A stretch of 64,000 nucleotides of DNA from DASZFV01 sp035549075 (GTDB lineage: Bacteria; Myxococcota_A; Polyangia; Fen-1088). Location of the stretch: assembly GCA_035549075.1 (NCBI GenBank), contig DASZRT010000009.1:62001-126000 (forward strand), read 5' to 3'. Shown here piece by piece: positions 1-7,922 of this stretch. The position numbers and the translations under genes are program-made. The notes beneath the pieces are model-generated. The model was not told the origin of the DNA. It made no database searches and saw only the letters and a list, made by a program, of their open reading frames with translations. How positions within the stretch are numbered: position 1 is the first letter of the stretch; each line of letters begins with the position of its first letter.

Positions 1-96
1 GAGCCGAGGCCCCGAGTCCATTCGCCGCTTCACGACCTGCCCGGTCGCCAGCAGCTTGACGTGCGTTCCGCCCACATCGACGACGAGGATCTTCAT
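1..96 (-). CDS. ROK-family / polyphosphate glucokinase-like kinase, N-terminus only
   Basis: The first 32 codons of a minus-strand gene run off the left edge. The protein starts MKILVVDVGGTHVKLLATG, the phosphate-1 (DxGGTxxK) motif of the ASKHA sugar kinases, and is most like polyphosphate- or ATP-dependent glucokinases of the ROK family. These enzymes phosphorylate glucose in the cytoplasm. The ATG lies at 94-96. The rest of the protein is outside the window, so the substrate cannot be judged. It is taken as host DNA because it lies outside the leftmost tRNA-derived core repeat. Confidence 0.75.
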   Translation of the reverse strand, partial: MKILVVDVGGTHVKLLATGQVVKRRMDSGPRL

Positions 97-371
97 GAGC
101 TTGTGGGCGACATGGTAGTCCGCGGAGGCGACGAGAACACGCCTTTCGACCCGATGGCGCTACGGATCGTCGTTCGTCGGATCGCACGGCGAGGTCTTCG
201 AAATCCACGACGACCATTTCGAAGCCGACGCCGCCGGAGACGTCCACGTCTTCGAGTCAGATGGTGAGCGGCACACGCCGCCGCAGCGCCTGAAGCCGTA
301 GCTGGCGCTGGCGAGCTTGCGCTCGTGAGTGCCAGGGGAGATCCTTCTGTCGGGGGGGGGGCGCGGATGGA
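97..371. other. Host intergenic stretch with a possible short coding remnant
   Basis: Between the ROK kinase start and the MYXO-CTERM gene. A plus-strand frame from about 119 to 303 is open, ends at a TAG, and has a plausible composition (for example GEVFEIHDDHFEADAAG), but it has no ATG or GTG start in frame. It may be a decayed gene or a gene whose start lies in another frame. No other feature is seen. The stretch holds the promoter region for the divergent kinase. Confidence 0.25.
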
Positions 372-980
372 GTGGAGACCGTGCAGATCGATCCGAAGAA
401 GGTTCTTCTAAGTGTCCTTGTCGCCGTGGCCCTTGCGGGTTTCGGTCCCACGCGCGCGCATGCCTGCAGCTGCGCCACTCCCCCGCCACCGCTCGAGCGG
501 GTCGCTGCGATGGCGGCGGTCTTCGAGGGCTACGTCCTCGATACGGCGATCACCCCTGGAGGGGGTGCCCTTGTCATCCACTACCAGGTCCTGCGCGCCT
601 GGAAGGGCGTGCACGCAGACACAGTCGTGACGGTCACGACGGGAACAAGCGACAGCGACTGTGGAATCCCAGCCGAGCTCCACACGGCGTACCTCGTATA
701 TGCGGGCATGTTCCAGGGCCAGCTTACCGCGGGCTCGTGCTTCCTTTCGCACCGGAGCGATCAGGATACTGGCGACTTCGCTGCCATCGGTCCCCCCATC
801 GAAGTTGGAACCGCTGCGCCGGGCTCCTTGAGCAGCGGTGCCACGCCCAGCCCATCCGGCGCGGCCAACAGCAGTGGATGCGTCGTCGGGGGCGCTCTCC
901 CAAACGAATTTGGTGGATGGTTCGTCGGCCTGGTCTCGCTCGCTCTCGCGTATCGCCGCAAGAACCAGCCGAAGGGTTAA
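372..980 (+). CDS. Secreted NTR/TIMP-like protein with MYXO-CTERM-type tail
   Basis: 202 aa, GTG start at 372 (a second GTG at 381 is possible). A signal peptide (about residues 10-30) is followed directly by ACSCATPPP, the Cys-x-Cys start typical of tissue-inhibitor-of-metalloprotease/NTR-like domains. The middle is beta-rich with spaced cysteines. After a Ser/Pro/Gly-rich linker the C-terminus has GC followed by a hydrophobic span and YRRKNQ, matching the MYXO-CTERM sorting signal (glycine-cysteine, transmembrane helix, basic cluster). That signal is known from Myxococcota surface proteins and is the best taxonomic marker in the window. The molecular role is unknown. Confidence 0.75.
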   Translation: METVQIDPKKVLLSVLVAVALAGFGPTRAHACSCATPPPPLERVAAMAAVFEGYVLDTAITPGGGALVIHYQVLRAWKGVHADTVVTVTTGTSDSDCGIPAELHTAYLVYAGMFQGQLTAGSCFLSHRSDQDTGDFAAIGPPIEVGTAAPGSLSSGATPSPSGAANSSGCVVGGALPNEFGGWFVGLVSLALAYRRKNQPKG

Positions 981-1165
981 CCAGCGTTGGCCGTTCCACT
1001 GACGTCGAGCAGCGCTGCCAGGCTTCGTGCGGGCACGCCACGCACGACCCAAGGGCCGGCGGTCAGCGGCGGGCGAGTTGCTGCACCCTTGCTGCGGACC
1101 TCGGATCCCCCGAAGACGACCCGCCGACCGGCCCCAAGAAACCGCTGCGATTCCGCTGCTTACCT

Positions 1166-1210
1166 CGGTCGGGGCGAGAGGATTCGAACCTCCGACATTC
1201 TGCTCCCAAA
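1166..1210. repeat. att core, left end of element 1 (tRNA-Pro 3' fragment)
   Basis: 45 bp identical to 45434-45478 and to the 3' half of the intact tRNA-Pro gene at 58298-58342. Read on the minus strand it runs from the anticodon loop TTTG through the T arm to the acceptor stem and a few bases past the discriminator. Identity with the tRNA copy extends 5 bp further left (from 1161). The tRNA 5' half is absent here, so this copy is an attachment-site scar, not a tRNA gene. Confidence 0.93.
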
Positions 1211-1326
1211 ATTTGGCGGAAGGTAGTCCAGGCCGGGGCGACGGTTTGCAACCGGCGGACATGATTACGAAGCCGGATCCGGCCAGATCGCAGCCGTCCC
1301 AGCGGTTGGCTGCAAATCCCGAGGAT

Positions 1327-1348
1327 TTTACTACCCGGTTACTACCCA
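1327..1348. repeat. Left arm-type repeat of element 1
   Basis: 22 bp identical to 45343-45364 at the other end, containing ACTACCCGGTTACTACCCA. Inside it the nonamer TTACTACCC occurs twice with an 11-bp period, about one helical turn. It lies 116 bp inside the left core, and the right copy lies 69 bp inside the right core. Element 2 has a different repeat at almost the same distances (114 and 66 bp). This is the layout expected of arm-type sites bound by a tyrosine integrase N-terminal domain or a directionality factor (inference). Confidence 0.75.
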
Positions 1349-1413
1349 CTTCGGGACGCCGGAAGGTGAGGCTATCGCCGCGCCGGTGGCCACAGTCCGA
1401 GAACCCCGACTGG

Positions 1414-1683
1414 ATGACACCATGGGTTGCGCCTCGGGTCGCCACAACCCCTACCCTCGCCGACCTGGGCGCCCTCTACGGCGGGCGCGGGCGGCTACTC
1501 ACGGTCGCTGAGGTAAGCGAGCAACTCGGCGTCTCGACGGCGACGGTCTACAAGCTCTGCAAGAGTGGAGCACTGTCGCACGTCCGCATCGTCGATTCGA
1601 TTCGCGTACGCCCTGGGGATCTAGGCGCCTTCCTCGCCGAGAAGCGTTCGGCTGGGCGTCCAGGACCGGAGGGAGGCGCGTGA
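1414..1683 (+). CDS. HTH protein A of element 1 (MerR/excisionase-type; possible integrase C-terminal domain)
   Basis: 89 aa from the ATG at 1414. Residues about 29-80 form a DNA-binding helix-turn-helix of the MerR/excisionase (helix_turn_helix_17) type: LLTVAEVSEQLGVSTATVYK followed by a beta wing (HVRIVDSIRVRPGDL). The frame is open upstream through the att core, so in the excised circle the integrase gene would read straight into it. As a separate gene it is a candidate recombination directionality factor or regulator. It resembles HTH A of element 2 (45479-45793). The stop overlaps the start of the XRE gene by one base. Confidence 0.75.
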   Translation: MTPWVAPRVATTPTLADLGALYGGRGRLLTVAEVSEQLGVSTATVYKLCKSGALSHVRIVDSIRVRPGDLGAFLAEKRSAGRPGPEGGA

Positions 1684-2534
1684 TGGTACTGTTTCGCGCC
1701 GTGTCGGACGAAGAGCGCGCGATCAACCGAGTGAGAGAGATCCGAACGACAAAGGGCCTCTCGCGCTCTGCCGTCGCCGCTGCGCTTGGCACCACGCCGT
1801 TCGAGATCGAGCGCATCGAGGTCGGCGAGGACGTCCGATACGATACGATAATGCGGCTGGCGCAGGCTCTTGAGACGGAGCCGGAGGCGCTCTTCCCTGC
1901 GGCGAAGCCCCTCCTCCGTAAGTTGCGCGACCGGACCGATCTCCGCGAACTGGAGCAGGAAGAGACCCAAACTGCATTCGCGGGGATCGGGATCGACACG
2001 GCCCCAGAGCAGTGGTCCCTGAAGATCCGACTGCGTGGAGGAGCCGAGGTCATCTATCCGATCACGTCGTCGGACCGTAAGCGAATCTTTTCAGCCGTTC
2101 AGGACAAGACGGCGGAGACGGCCCGCTTCTTCGTAGCGCATAGCACCTCCTGCGCTTTCGCCGTCAACCTAGATTGCGTGACATTCGCGCACGTCCTGTT
2201 CGATTCGCCGACGTACAGCAAGGGACCTGAACTGGCCGAGGCTGCCCGCGTGTTCATTCGCGGCGCGCGCAAGCCGCTCCTCTTCGACGTCGATCCCTGC
2301 GAGGAGGATGACGACAGCGACGGACAGCTCCGCCACCTCATGGAAGAGCTTGAAATCGGTCCCGTGCGCAGCGACTTCGTTTGGTTCGACGACACTGACG
2401 GCGAGAGTGCCATGTTCCAAGTGAAGACCCTCGCCCTCGTCGAGGTACCGCTCTGGGCGGTCCTGCCCATGCAGATCGACGAAGAGATCGCGGAAGGAAG
2501 TCCCCCGCCGACCAACGACAACGACATCGAGTAG
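1683..2534 (+). CDS. XRE-family regulator with unknown C-terminal domain
   Basis: 283 aa; the ATG at 1683 shares a base with the previous TGA (a GTG at 1680 is an alternative). Residues about 12-65 are a Cro/CI-type helix-turn-helix (LSRSAVAAALGTTPFEIERI). The remaining 210 residues, including an acidic stretch EEDDDSDG, match nothing I recognise. In temperate elements such proteins act as repressors of excision or replication genes. Its position in the left-end plus-strand block suggests control of the neighbouring methyltransferase and sigma-like genes, or of the integrase in the circular form. Confidence 0.7.
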   Translation: MVLFRAVSDEERAINRVREIRTTKGLSRSAVAAALGTTPFEIERIEVGEDVRYDTIMRLAQALETEPEALFPAAKPLLRKLRDRTDLRELEQEETQTAFAGIGIDTAPEQWSLKIRLRGGAEVIYPITSSDRKRIFSAVQDKTAETARFFVAHSTSCAFAVNLDCVTFAHVLFDSPTYSKGPELAEAARVFIRGARKPLLFDVDPCEEDDDSDGQLRHLMEELEIGPVRSDFVWFDDTDGESAMFQVKTLALVEVPLWAVLPMQIDEEIAEGSPPPTNDNDIE

Positions 2535-2578
2535 CCGGGCGAGTCACAGCCCGCCAACGGCACCGCCCTTCCCGCCTG

Positions 2579-3316
2579 ATGGAAGGGCTGCTGAGGGAGA
2601 CGGAGGCCGAGACGCCGCCGTGGATCGTGAACGAGGGCGACTGTCTCAATGGCATGTCCGGCCTCACTGATCGCTCGGTCGACGTGGTCATCACCGACCC
2701 ACCCTACGAGGCGGAGGCTCACACGAGTCATCGACTGGTTGCTCGCGCAGGCGGAAAGCTGGAGGTCGAGCCGCTCACGTTCCCGGCCATCACGGAAGAG
2801 CTGCGAACCGAGGCGGCGAAGGAGATGGCGCGACTCGCCCGTCGCTGGATACTAGTCTTCTGCCAAGTCGAAGCCGCGATGAAGTGGCGGGCGGCACTCG
2901 AGGCAGGCGGCGCTGTCTACAAGCGCACGTGCCAGTGGATCAAGCCCGACGGCAAGCCCCAGTATTCGGGTGATCGGCCGGGCATCGGCTACGAGTCGAT
3001 CGTCGCGTGTCACGCGCCCGGCCGCAGTCATTGGAACGGCGGAGGTTCACATGGCGTGTTCATCGTGAACAAGGGCGGCGACGAGCGCACCGGGCACCAG
3101 ACGCAGAAACCGCTCGCGCTGATGGACGTCCTGGTCCGGCTATTCTCGGACCCCGGCGAGCTGATCCTCGATCCTTTCTCAGGCTCTGGCACGACCGGAG
3201 TCGCTGCCCTGCGATTGGGCCGACGCTTCCTGGGATGGGAGATGAACGCCGAGTACGCGGCGATCGCGCGGAAGCGGCTTGGCGCCGCCCGTGAGCAACT
3301 CGAGATCGGGTTCTGA
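2579..3316 (+). CDS. Site-specific DNA methyltransferase (N4/N6 amino-MTase)
   Basis: 245 aa. The catalytic motif IV appears first (VVITDPPYEAEAH, about residues 35-47) and the AdoMet-binding motif I last (DPFSGSGTTGVAALRLG, about 200-216), the order of beta-class amino-methyltransferases. These methylate exocyclic amines of adenine or cytosine. No restriction partner is adjacent, so it is probably an orphan enzyme that marks or protects element DNA, as in many phages. Its 3' end may overlap the next gene. Confidence 0.8.
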   Translation: MEGLLRETEAETPPWIVNEGDCLNGMSGLTDRSVDVVITDPPYEAEAHTSHRLVARAGGKLEVEPLTFPAITEELRTEAAKEMARLARRWILVFCQVEAAMKWRAALEAGGAVYKRTCQWIKPDGKPQYSGDRPGIGYESIVACHAPGRSHWNGGGSHGVFIVNKGGDERTGHQTQKPLALMDVLVRLFSDPGELILDPFSGSGTTGVAALRLGRRFLGWEMNAEYAAIARKRLGAAREQLEIGF

Positions 3317-4316
3317 ACGACTGGTCCCAGAACTGGTGCAGGCCTACCGACCCATTCTCGCGGATGGAGTGCGACACCATATTGTCGAAGTGGCGTCTTT
3401 GATACCCGCTTTCAGGACTCGTGTTCCCAGGCTAGCGGGAGCGCTGACTGCGCCGTGGTCGGCACTGCGGGCGCACCTTGAACAGTCGCTCAAGGCGGCC
3501 CCTCCGTGCCTCTTCGAAATGCTTCGAGACAGTTTTCCCAACCTTGCGCGCTTCACGGGCGCAGAGGACCTGATCGCTTACCTAGCTGAGGACCTCAGCG
3601 CAGATCTCGAAGTCAAAGACAGAATCTACGCTCAGCTCGTACTGAGCGCGCGAGGCCACGAAGCAACATCGCCACTCTCGTACACCCTTCTCTGGATCGG
3701 TCTCTGGCCAGGCCTGACGGCTACATTTCATCGGCGGTTGTGGTTCTGGAGGGACGCACCCGAAGAGTTGGTTTCCGAGATCAGCTCTGCCTTCACGAGA
3801 TTGGTCATTCGGATCGACTTCGCGCGAGTGCGAAGAGTTGTCGCCACTCTCATCCGAAGCACCGAACGAGACGTGATTCAGGCGAGTCTCGCTCGTATCC
3901 GCTGGCAGAGGCACTTCGTGGACGTGGGGTTCGATATCGAGAGACTCCATTCATCTGACGGCGTGGATGATCTGGAGGGATCGGATTCCTTCGTACTGAC
4001 GGAACTTCGGCAGCTCGCGGGCCGGCGCGAAGACGACGCAGTATTGGAAGCGCTCGCTCTCGGACATGGCGGCGCCAAGCACCTCGCGAGCGTCCTCGGA
4101 CTCAAGGCGGGAACGGCTCGACAGCGTTTAAGTCGCGCACGGAGAAGACTTCGGCTCGCACTCGCTCGTGCCGGCATCGACCGTAGCGGCTACCGGATGG
4201 AGGATGCCCGGCACATCGACCGAGAATCGACTGGATGTTCCGCCCGATTCACGGATGACTTGGCGGCGCACGCTACATATAGAGCCCACGCAAGTGCGGC
4301 CCGCGCCGTGCGCTAA
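3279..4316 (+). CDS. Sigma-70-like regulator 1
   Basis: Up to 345 aa from the ATG at 3279; a GTG at 3336 would avoid the overlap with the methyltransferase gene and is equally plausible. The centre has LWPGLTATFHRRLWFWRDAP followed by EELVSEISSAFTRLVIRID, like region 2 of ECF/sigma-70 proteins. The C-terminus has a region-4-like helix-turn-helix (HLASVLGLKAGTARQRLSRA). A clear paralog lies at 30357-31145 in the same element. Likely role: recruiting host RNA polymerase to element promoters (inference). Sequence similarity to known sigma factors is weak by eye. Confidence 0.6.
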   Translation: MAPPVSNSRSGSERLVPELVQAYRPILADGVRHHIVEVASLIPAFRTRVPRLAGALTAPWSALRAHLEQSLKAAPPCLFEMLRDSFPNLARFTGAEDLIAYLAEDLSADLEVKDRIYAQLVLSARGHEATSPLSYTLLWIGLWPGLTATFHRRLWFWRDAPEELVSEISSAFTRLVIRIDFARVRRVVATLIRSTERDVIQASLARIRWQRHFVDVGFDIERLHSSDGVDDLEGSDSFVLTELRQLAGRREDDAVLEALALGHGGAKHLASVLGLKAGTARQRLSRARRRLRLALARAGIDRSGYRMEDARHIDRESTGCSARFTDDLAAHATYRAHASAARAVR

Positions 4317-4363
4317 CACGACCGGGCCGCGTGGGCTCGCCCCTTCATTCCAAGGAGCGAACC

Positions 4364-4702
4364 ATGAACCCTGTATCACGGGGCACCGTGCGCTGCACGC
4401 GCTGCCGAGCCAGCGGTCTGATCGAGGGCAGCAGCGTCTGCCCTCTCTGCGAAGGTGCCGGTGAGTATGTGCGGCTAATCGTGCCTCTCAAGATTGTCTC
4501 GGCGACCGATGTCTTGCCGGCTCCCGACATCGCCTTCCGGCGGATGGCGGTAATGCTCACGGAGCACATGGACGATGGGCGAGTCCTGCTTCGGGGCGTC
4601 AGCGACGCGGGCATGGGCCTCGTCGCGTCGATGGCGGCAACCCGCTTCGCAGAGATCGCGCACTCCGAATTCGCCGAGACCGAGCGGTGGTGGACGCCAT
4701 GA
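4364..4702 (+). CDS. Small zinc-ribbon protein
   Basis: 112 aa. The ATG at 4364 follows an AAGGAG ribosome binding site. The N-terminus carries CTRCRASG and CPLCEGAG, two CxxC(G) knuckles like half of a DnaJ-type zinc domain. The rest is a short alpha/beta region of unknown function. It overlaps the next gene by four bases (ATGA), so the two are translationally coupled. Other small CxxC proteins occur at 28844-29227 and 29233-29556. Confidence 0.6.
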   Translation: MNPVSRGTVRCTRCRASGLIEGSSVCPLCEGAGEYVRLIVPLKIVSATDVLPAPDIAFRRMAVMLTEHMDDGRVLLRGVSDAGMGLVASMAATRFAEIAHSEFAETERWWTP

Positions 4703-5214
4703 AGTCAGCTCGAGCTTCGCGGCGCGCGGATGGCGTTGGCGCGCGGGCTTCACGGCTCATCCTGCGCTGGCCTTCCCGGAACTACTTCGCCGAGCTCCAG
4801 CCGCATACCAAGGAGCTCCATCCGATCGATCACTTGATCGACTCGGCCCCAGACATCCGGCGCGTGGCGCGCCGGGCACGGCGGCTTCTCGCACGCATTC
4901 AGCGTCGAGCCGGTGCGGATGTCGTGCTCGCCTTCGAAGCAGAGCGCAATGCCGCCGAGTGGGCACGCGTCGAGACCGCGTACAATCTCGGAGTCGAAGG
5001 CGGCCTCGTGCTCGGACGGGCGGAGCGGCTCAGACGAGAGCACAGCCACCGCCGACGTGGCTACGCTGAGCGGCAGCTGCTCCGCGAACTGTGCGCGGCC
5101 CTAACAGAAACGCGCGCTTCCCCGAGGGAGATCGGAGCGCTCCTTCTGGAGCTCGCCTATGCACTCGTCGTTGGACCAGGGAAGACCGAGCTGAATCGGT
5201 CGCGACGCGCGTAA
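4699..5214 (+). CDS. Hypothetical basic helical protein
   Basis: 171 aa from the ATG at 4699, which overlaps the stop of the zinc-ribbon gene. Arg-rich, alpha-helical throughout (for example RRARRLLARIQRRAGADVVL), with no motif I recognise. It is the last gene of the left plus-strand block and converges on the CBASS operon; 50 bp separate the two stops. Confidence 0.5.
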   Translation: MKSARASRRADGVGARASRLILRWPSRNYFAELQPHTKELHPIDHLIDSAPDIRRVARRARRLLARIQRRAGADVVLAFEAERNAAEWARVETAYNLGVEGGLVLGRAERLRREHSHRRRGYAERQLLRELCAALTETRASPREIGALLLELAYALVVGPGKTELNRSRRA

Positions 5215-5264
5215 CCTCGGGCCAGCTAGCGAAGGCCTGACGGCAGTTGGAGCAAGAGCTCGGT

Positions 5265-5843
5265 TCACTTCCTCTTTTGAAGAAGTGCCGGGAGCATCTT
5301 GTCGATCTCGATGTCCGAGAACGTCAGCTCTTCTCGTTCCTTGAGAGCTTCTTGTGCCCTTCGAAAACCCGAGTCGTTCGTGCGAGGCACCGACAGGTAC
5401 AAGTCGGCCAACGCCGACTGCAGCTCGTCTCGTCGAGTCCGGATGGCCTCTACCGGGACGGCCCCTCCCTTCAGATCCGTCAGCAGAGACAGGTATGATT
5501 CGCGGACGCTCCAGAGGCGTGCTGCAGCCTCTTTGTGACGCTCCGCTGATTGCCCTGGATTTGACTCCTTCGTGTAGGTGTTCAGCAGGAGGAGCATCGT
5601 TGAGATTCCAGCACTGACCCAGGTTGCGATGCGACTCTTGTCGGCCGGACCAACTATGGCGGTGATCAAGCCTCCAGTCGTCAGAGCCGAAAGCCCGATC
5701 TGTAAGAGCTTGATCCAACCAAGTTTGGACATGCAGACGTCTGCACACTTCTCGTGAGTCTTGTGCGAGTAGGCCACACGCCCAAAACACTCGCGGAGCT
5801 GTGCTTCAAGGAGCTCGTGATCGCGAGTCGAAAGCTCGTTCAT
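5265..5843 (-). CDS. SLATT-domain membrane effector of CBASS
   Basis: 192 aa; the ATG at 5843 overlaps the CD-NTase stop by four bases (ATGA). Two hydrophobic helices (about residues 43-63, IGLSALTTGGLITAIVG, and 69-88, IATWVSAGISTMLLLLNTY) are followed by a helical cytosolic region (RLWSVRESYLSLLTDL). This is the architecture of SLATT (SMODS- and SLOG-associating 2TM) effectors, which are predicted to form membrane pores when a cyclic nucleotide is made, killing the infected cell. Pairing with the upstream CD-NTase gives a short type I CBASS. Confidence 0.8.
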   Translation of the reverse strand: MNELSTRDHELLEAQLRECFGRVAYSHKTHEKCADVCMSKLGWIKLLQIGLSALTTGGLITAIVGPADKSRIATWVSAGISTMLLLLNTYTKESNPGQSAERHKEAAARLWSVRESYLSLLTDLKGGAVPVEAIRTRRDELQSALADLYLSVPRTNDSGFRRAQEALKEREELTFSDIEIDKMLPALLQKRK

Positions 5844-6781
5844 CGTCCGACGCTCCCCCACGGAGGAAATGGATCGCCGAAGAATGTGCGCCACCTCTCC
5901 ACCGCGACATCTGGCTCAGCGACGCTGCAGATGTTCCACGCTAAGGCGCCCGCCTTTTCGAAGAAGGCGCCGATAGTCCCCATCTCGTCAGTAGAGAGGC
6001 CCGAGGTTACCGGAGGGGAATGGCTCCCCGTTAGCGTAAGCCCGGATTTCATGAGTGGCCGTGCCGAAGAGAGAACGGCGGCAACCGCGTGCTGGAGTCC
6101 CCACGATTGACCCTTGGCAGCCCATGACGCAATCGCGCCCGGCAGAGTGCCGCAGACGAGGAGTTCGACATGAAACGAATTGAGGGGCACGTCTGCGCCC
6201 CTCAGATAGTGCTTCATCATCTTGATTGCGGGGACAATGGCTCCCTCGTTGGCAGGCTGACCATTGAGGCCACTTATTGTCTGGGCGTCGAAATCGTAGT
6301 CCGTCGGGTCCCAGTTCGCCGCCCCCGCGACTATGTAGCAGGGTGGGCCTGCAGGACGGGGATGCCTCCCTGTTTGATCCTCATACCCGACGGCCAACTC
6401 GACCCGGAAGCTATCGGAGTACTCGAGTGTGACGGTCGGCGCGTCGATCTCGGGCTGCATCAACTTGTACGTCTTCGCGTCCTTGAGAGCGCCGGATACC
6501 TTCGCGAGCGCACCGGCCGGAGTCAGCCCGCCTTGCACAAAGTTGTGCGCCGTTCCGAGAACAACTAGACCATCAACATCAAGGGCATCAGATAAGTCGG
6601 CCGGGCGGATCTTCGTCCTCTTCTGGAACGAACCTATTTGCCTGACGGTCGCCCCCGGAAGCGCCTTTCCGAGGTGCTCCTTGATAGCGTTGTATCGTTG
6701 TGACGCGAGTGTCACACGCGTCGGGTTCAACTCGATCCTGCTCAGGAATTGCGTGAACGCCTGGCCGACAGAACCTGGCAC
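5840..6781 (-). CDS. CD-NTase (cGAS/DncV-like nucleotidyltransferase) of CBASS
   Basis: 313 aa, GTG start at 6781, 3 nt after the stop of a small membrane-protein gene. The nucleotidyltransferase core has GSFQKRTKIR (GS helix) and ALDVDGLVV (hDxD metal ligands), with a third acidic position in FRVELAVGY. The C-terminal helical half includes PANEGAIVPAIKMMKHYLRG, as in SMODS-family enzymes. CD-NTases make cyclic di- or trinucleotides on phage infection, which here would activate the adjacent SLATT pore. No Cap2/Cap3 or HORMA/TRIP13 genes are present, so it is a two- or three-gene type I system. The nucleotide product cannot be read from sequence. Confidence 0.85.
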   Translation of the reverse strand: MPGSVGQAFTQFLSRIELNPTRVTLASQRYNAIKEHLGKALPGATVRQIGSFQKRTKIRPADLSDALDVDGLVVLGTAHNFVQGGLTPAGALAKVSGALKDAKTYKLMQPEIDAPTVTLEYSDSFRVELAVGYEDQTGRHPRPAGPPCYIVAGAANWDPTDYDFDAQTISGLNGQPANEGAIVPAIKMMKHYLRGADVPLNSFHVELLVCGTLPGAIASWAAKGQSWGLQHAVAAVLSSARPLMKSGLTLTGSHSPPVTSGLSTDEMGTIGAFFEKAGALAWNICSVAEPDVAVERWRTFFGDPFPPWGSVGR

Positions 6782-6784
6782 AGA

Positions 6785-6925
6785 CTAGGCCCTCTGTGGC
6801 TTCCTCTTCGAATCGAGGTTCGCGAGAAAGCAACCCAGCGCCACGCCAACAACGATGGCGCCGACTACGAATAGAACCTCGCGATTAGCCTTCCACGTTG
6901 GGTAGTGCAGCGATGGCCTTAGCAT
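6785..6925 (-). CDS. 46-aa single-span membrane protein leading the CBASS operon
   Basis: ATG at 6923-6925, stop 6785-6787. Translation: MLRPSLHYPTWKANREVLF, then a hydrophobic span VVGAIVVGVALGCFLANL, then a basic tail DSKRKPQRA. The stop lies 3 nt before the CD-NTase start, so the two are in one transcript. Coding character is supported by the positively charged tail and tight spacing. Small membrane proteins next to CBASS are not a standard component. It could be an effector partner, an antagonist, or a phage protein left over from the virion module upstream on the same strand. Confidence 0.6.
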   Translation of the reverse strand: MLRPSLHYPTWKANREVLFVVGAIVVGVALGCFLANLDSKRKPQRA

Positions 6926-7000
6926 CGCCCGTGATGATACTTGCCGGACTTCCAAAAGAGAAGCGTGTCCGGATTCGCTCCAGCACAGAGACGCGGAGCT

Positions 7001-7225
7001 CTATTTCACCGCCGCGGGAGGGGCCCCTCCGTCAGGGTCTCTGACCGAGTCTCGGTTAACCGCGAAGCCCGCCGCCGCGCCAGCCAGGGTCGCGGCGAGG
7101 ACGTCGTTATGGAAGGCGGCGGCGGCGACGGCGCCGCCGACCAGGAGCCCGAGGGCTGCGACTCGTTGCCAGGTCATGCGGCGGCGTCCTCCGGCGAAGT
7201 AGATGGCGTCGGCGGCGAGCGTCAC
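7001..7225 (-). CDS. Small two-span membrane protein, end of virion-like run
   Basis: 74 aa; GTG start at 7225 with GGAGG seven bases upstream (an ATG at 7178 is the alternative). Two hydrophobic stretches, VAALGLLVGGAVAAAAF and VLAATLAGAAAGFAV, end in a polar tail. It is the last gene of the minus-strand virion-like run and starts 9 nt after the spike-like gene. It could be a holin or a virion membrane protein; holins often have this size and topology, but nothing specific identifies it. Confidence 0.55.
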   Translation of the reverse strand: MTLAADAIYFAGGRRRMTWQRVAALGLLVGGAVAAAAFHNDVLAATLAGAAAGFAVNRDSVRDPDGGAPPAAVK

Positions 7226-7234
7226 GGCGCCTCC

Positions 7235-7897
7235 TCAGGTGGAGGCCCGCAGGACCGCCGAGATCCCGCGGATCCGCGCCGTGAGGGCCGCGATGGAGTC
7301 GGAACCGGTGATCTTCACCAGGGTCTGGCCGGACGGCTTCGGGAAGGCGGCGCCCGTGTTGGTCTGCTGAGACTCGGCGACGCTCCCCGCGGAGATCGCC
7401 GCGCGGATATCGCCGTCCGGCGCACCGATCATCCCTCCGATGCGGAGGTTGAACGTGCCGGTGGTCTCGGAGTCGGCGGAGACGAGCCCCGAGAGCGTCG
7501 GAATGATGTTGGCGCCGGCCAGGTCGTCGAAGTCGAAGTTCCACTCGGCCAGCACCTGCTCGGCCGTGCCCGAGGCGGACTTCTGCGCTTCCGTGTCGAG
7601 CGTCGCGATGACGGCGTCCGTCGCGCCCGGGGTGCGCGAAACGGTCACGCGGCCCTGAACGTCGGGCGGCGAGACGGCGATGCCGTCGCCCGGCAGGACC
7701 GCCGCGACGCCCGCGTGGACGTGGTCCTCGGCCGCCGCCTTGAAGCTCGTCCCAGGTGCGTTCGCTGGGCCGACCGCGGCGATGGCGGTGCCGACCTTGG
7801 TCGCCGAGTTGGGCGTCGTCGGGTCGGCGATGCGCAGGACCTCGAAGCCGCCTGCGTCGAGATCGCGCTGCTGAAGGTCACGAGAGCCTGTGGACAT
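7235..7897 (-). CDS. Fibre/spike-like protein with C-terminal domain shared with neighbour
   Basis: 220 aa. The ATG at 7897 follows AAGGAGGAACCC, the strong ribosome site also seen inside 12026-12835. The middle has FKAAAEDHVHAGVAAVLPGD and QGRVTVSRT, a turn-rich style common in phage fibres. Residues about 112-220 (AEQVLAEWNFDFDDL onward) align by eye with the C-terminal domain of the next upstream gene: W-x-FDF, SGL, LR-x-GG, DG, PF-x-P-x-G. Likely a receptor-binding or vertex protein (inference). Confidence 0.6.
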   Translation of the reverse strand: MSTGSRDLQQRDLDAGGFEVLRIADPTTPNSATKVGTAIAAVGPANAPGTSFKAAAEDHVHAGVAAVLPGDGIAVSPPDVQGRVTVSRTPGATDAVIATLDTEAQKSASGTAEQVLAEWNFDFDDLAGANIIPTLSGLVSADSETTGTFNLRIGGMIGAPDGDIRAAISAGSVAESQQTNTGAAFPKPSGQTLVKITGSDSIAALTARIRGISAVLRAST

Positions 7898-7922
7898 GGG
7901 TTCCTCCTTGGGCTGGCGTTGA

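Noticed and set aside
5265..6925. Type II or III CBASS
   Set aside because: No Cap2/Cap3 (E1/E2, JAB) or HORMA/TRIP13 genes next to the CD-NTase.
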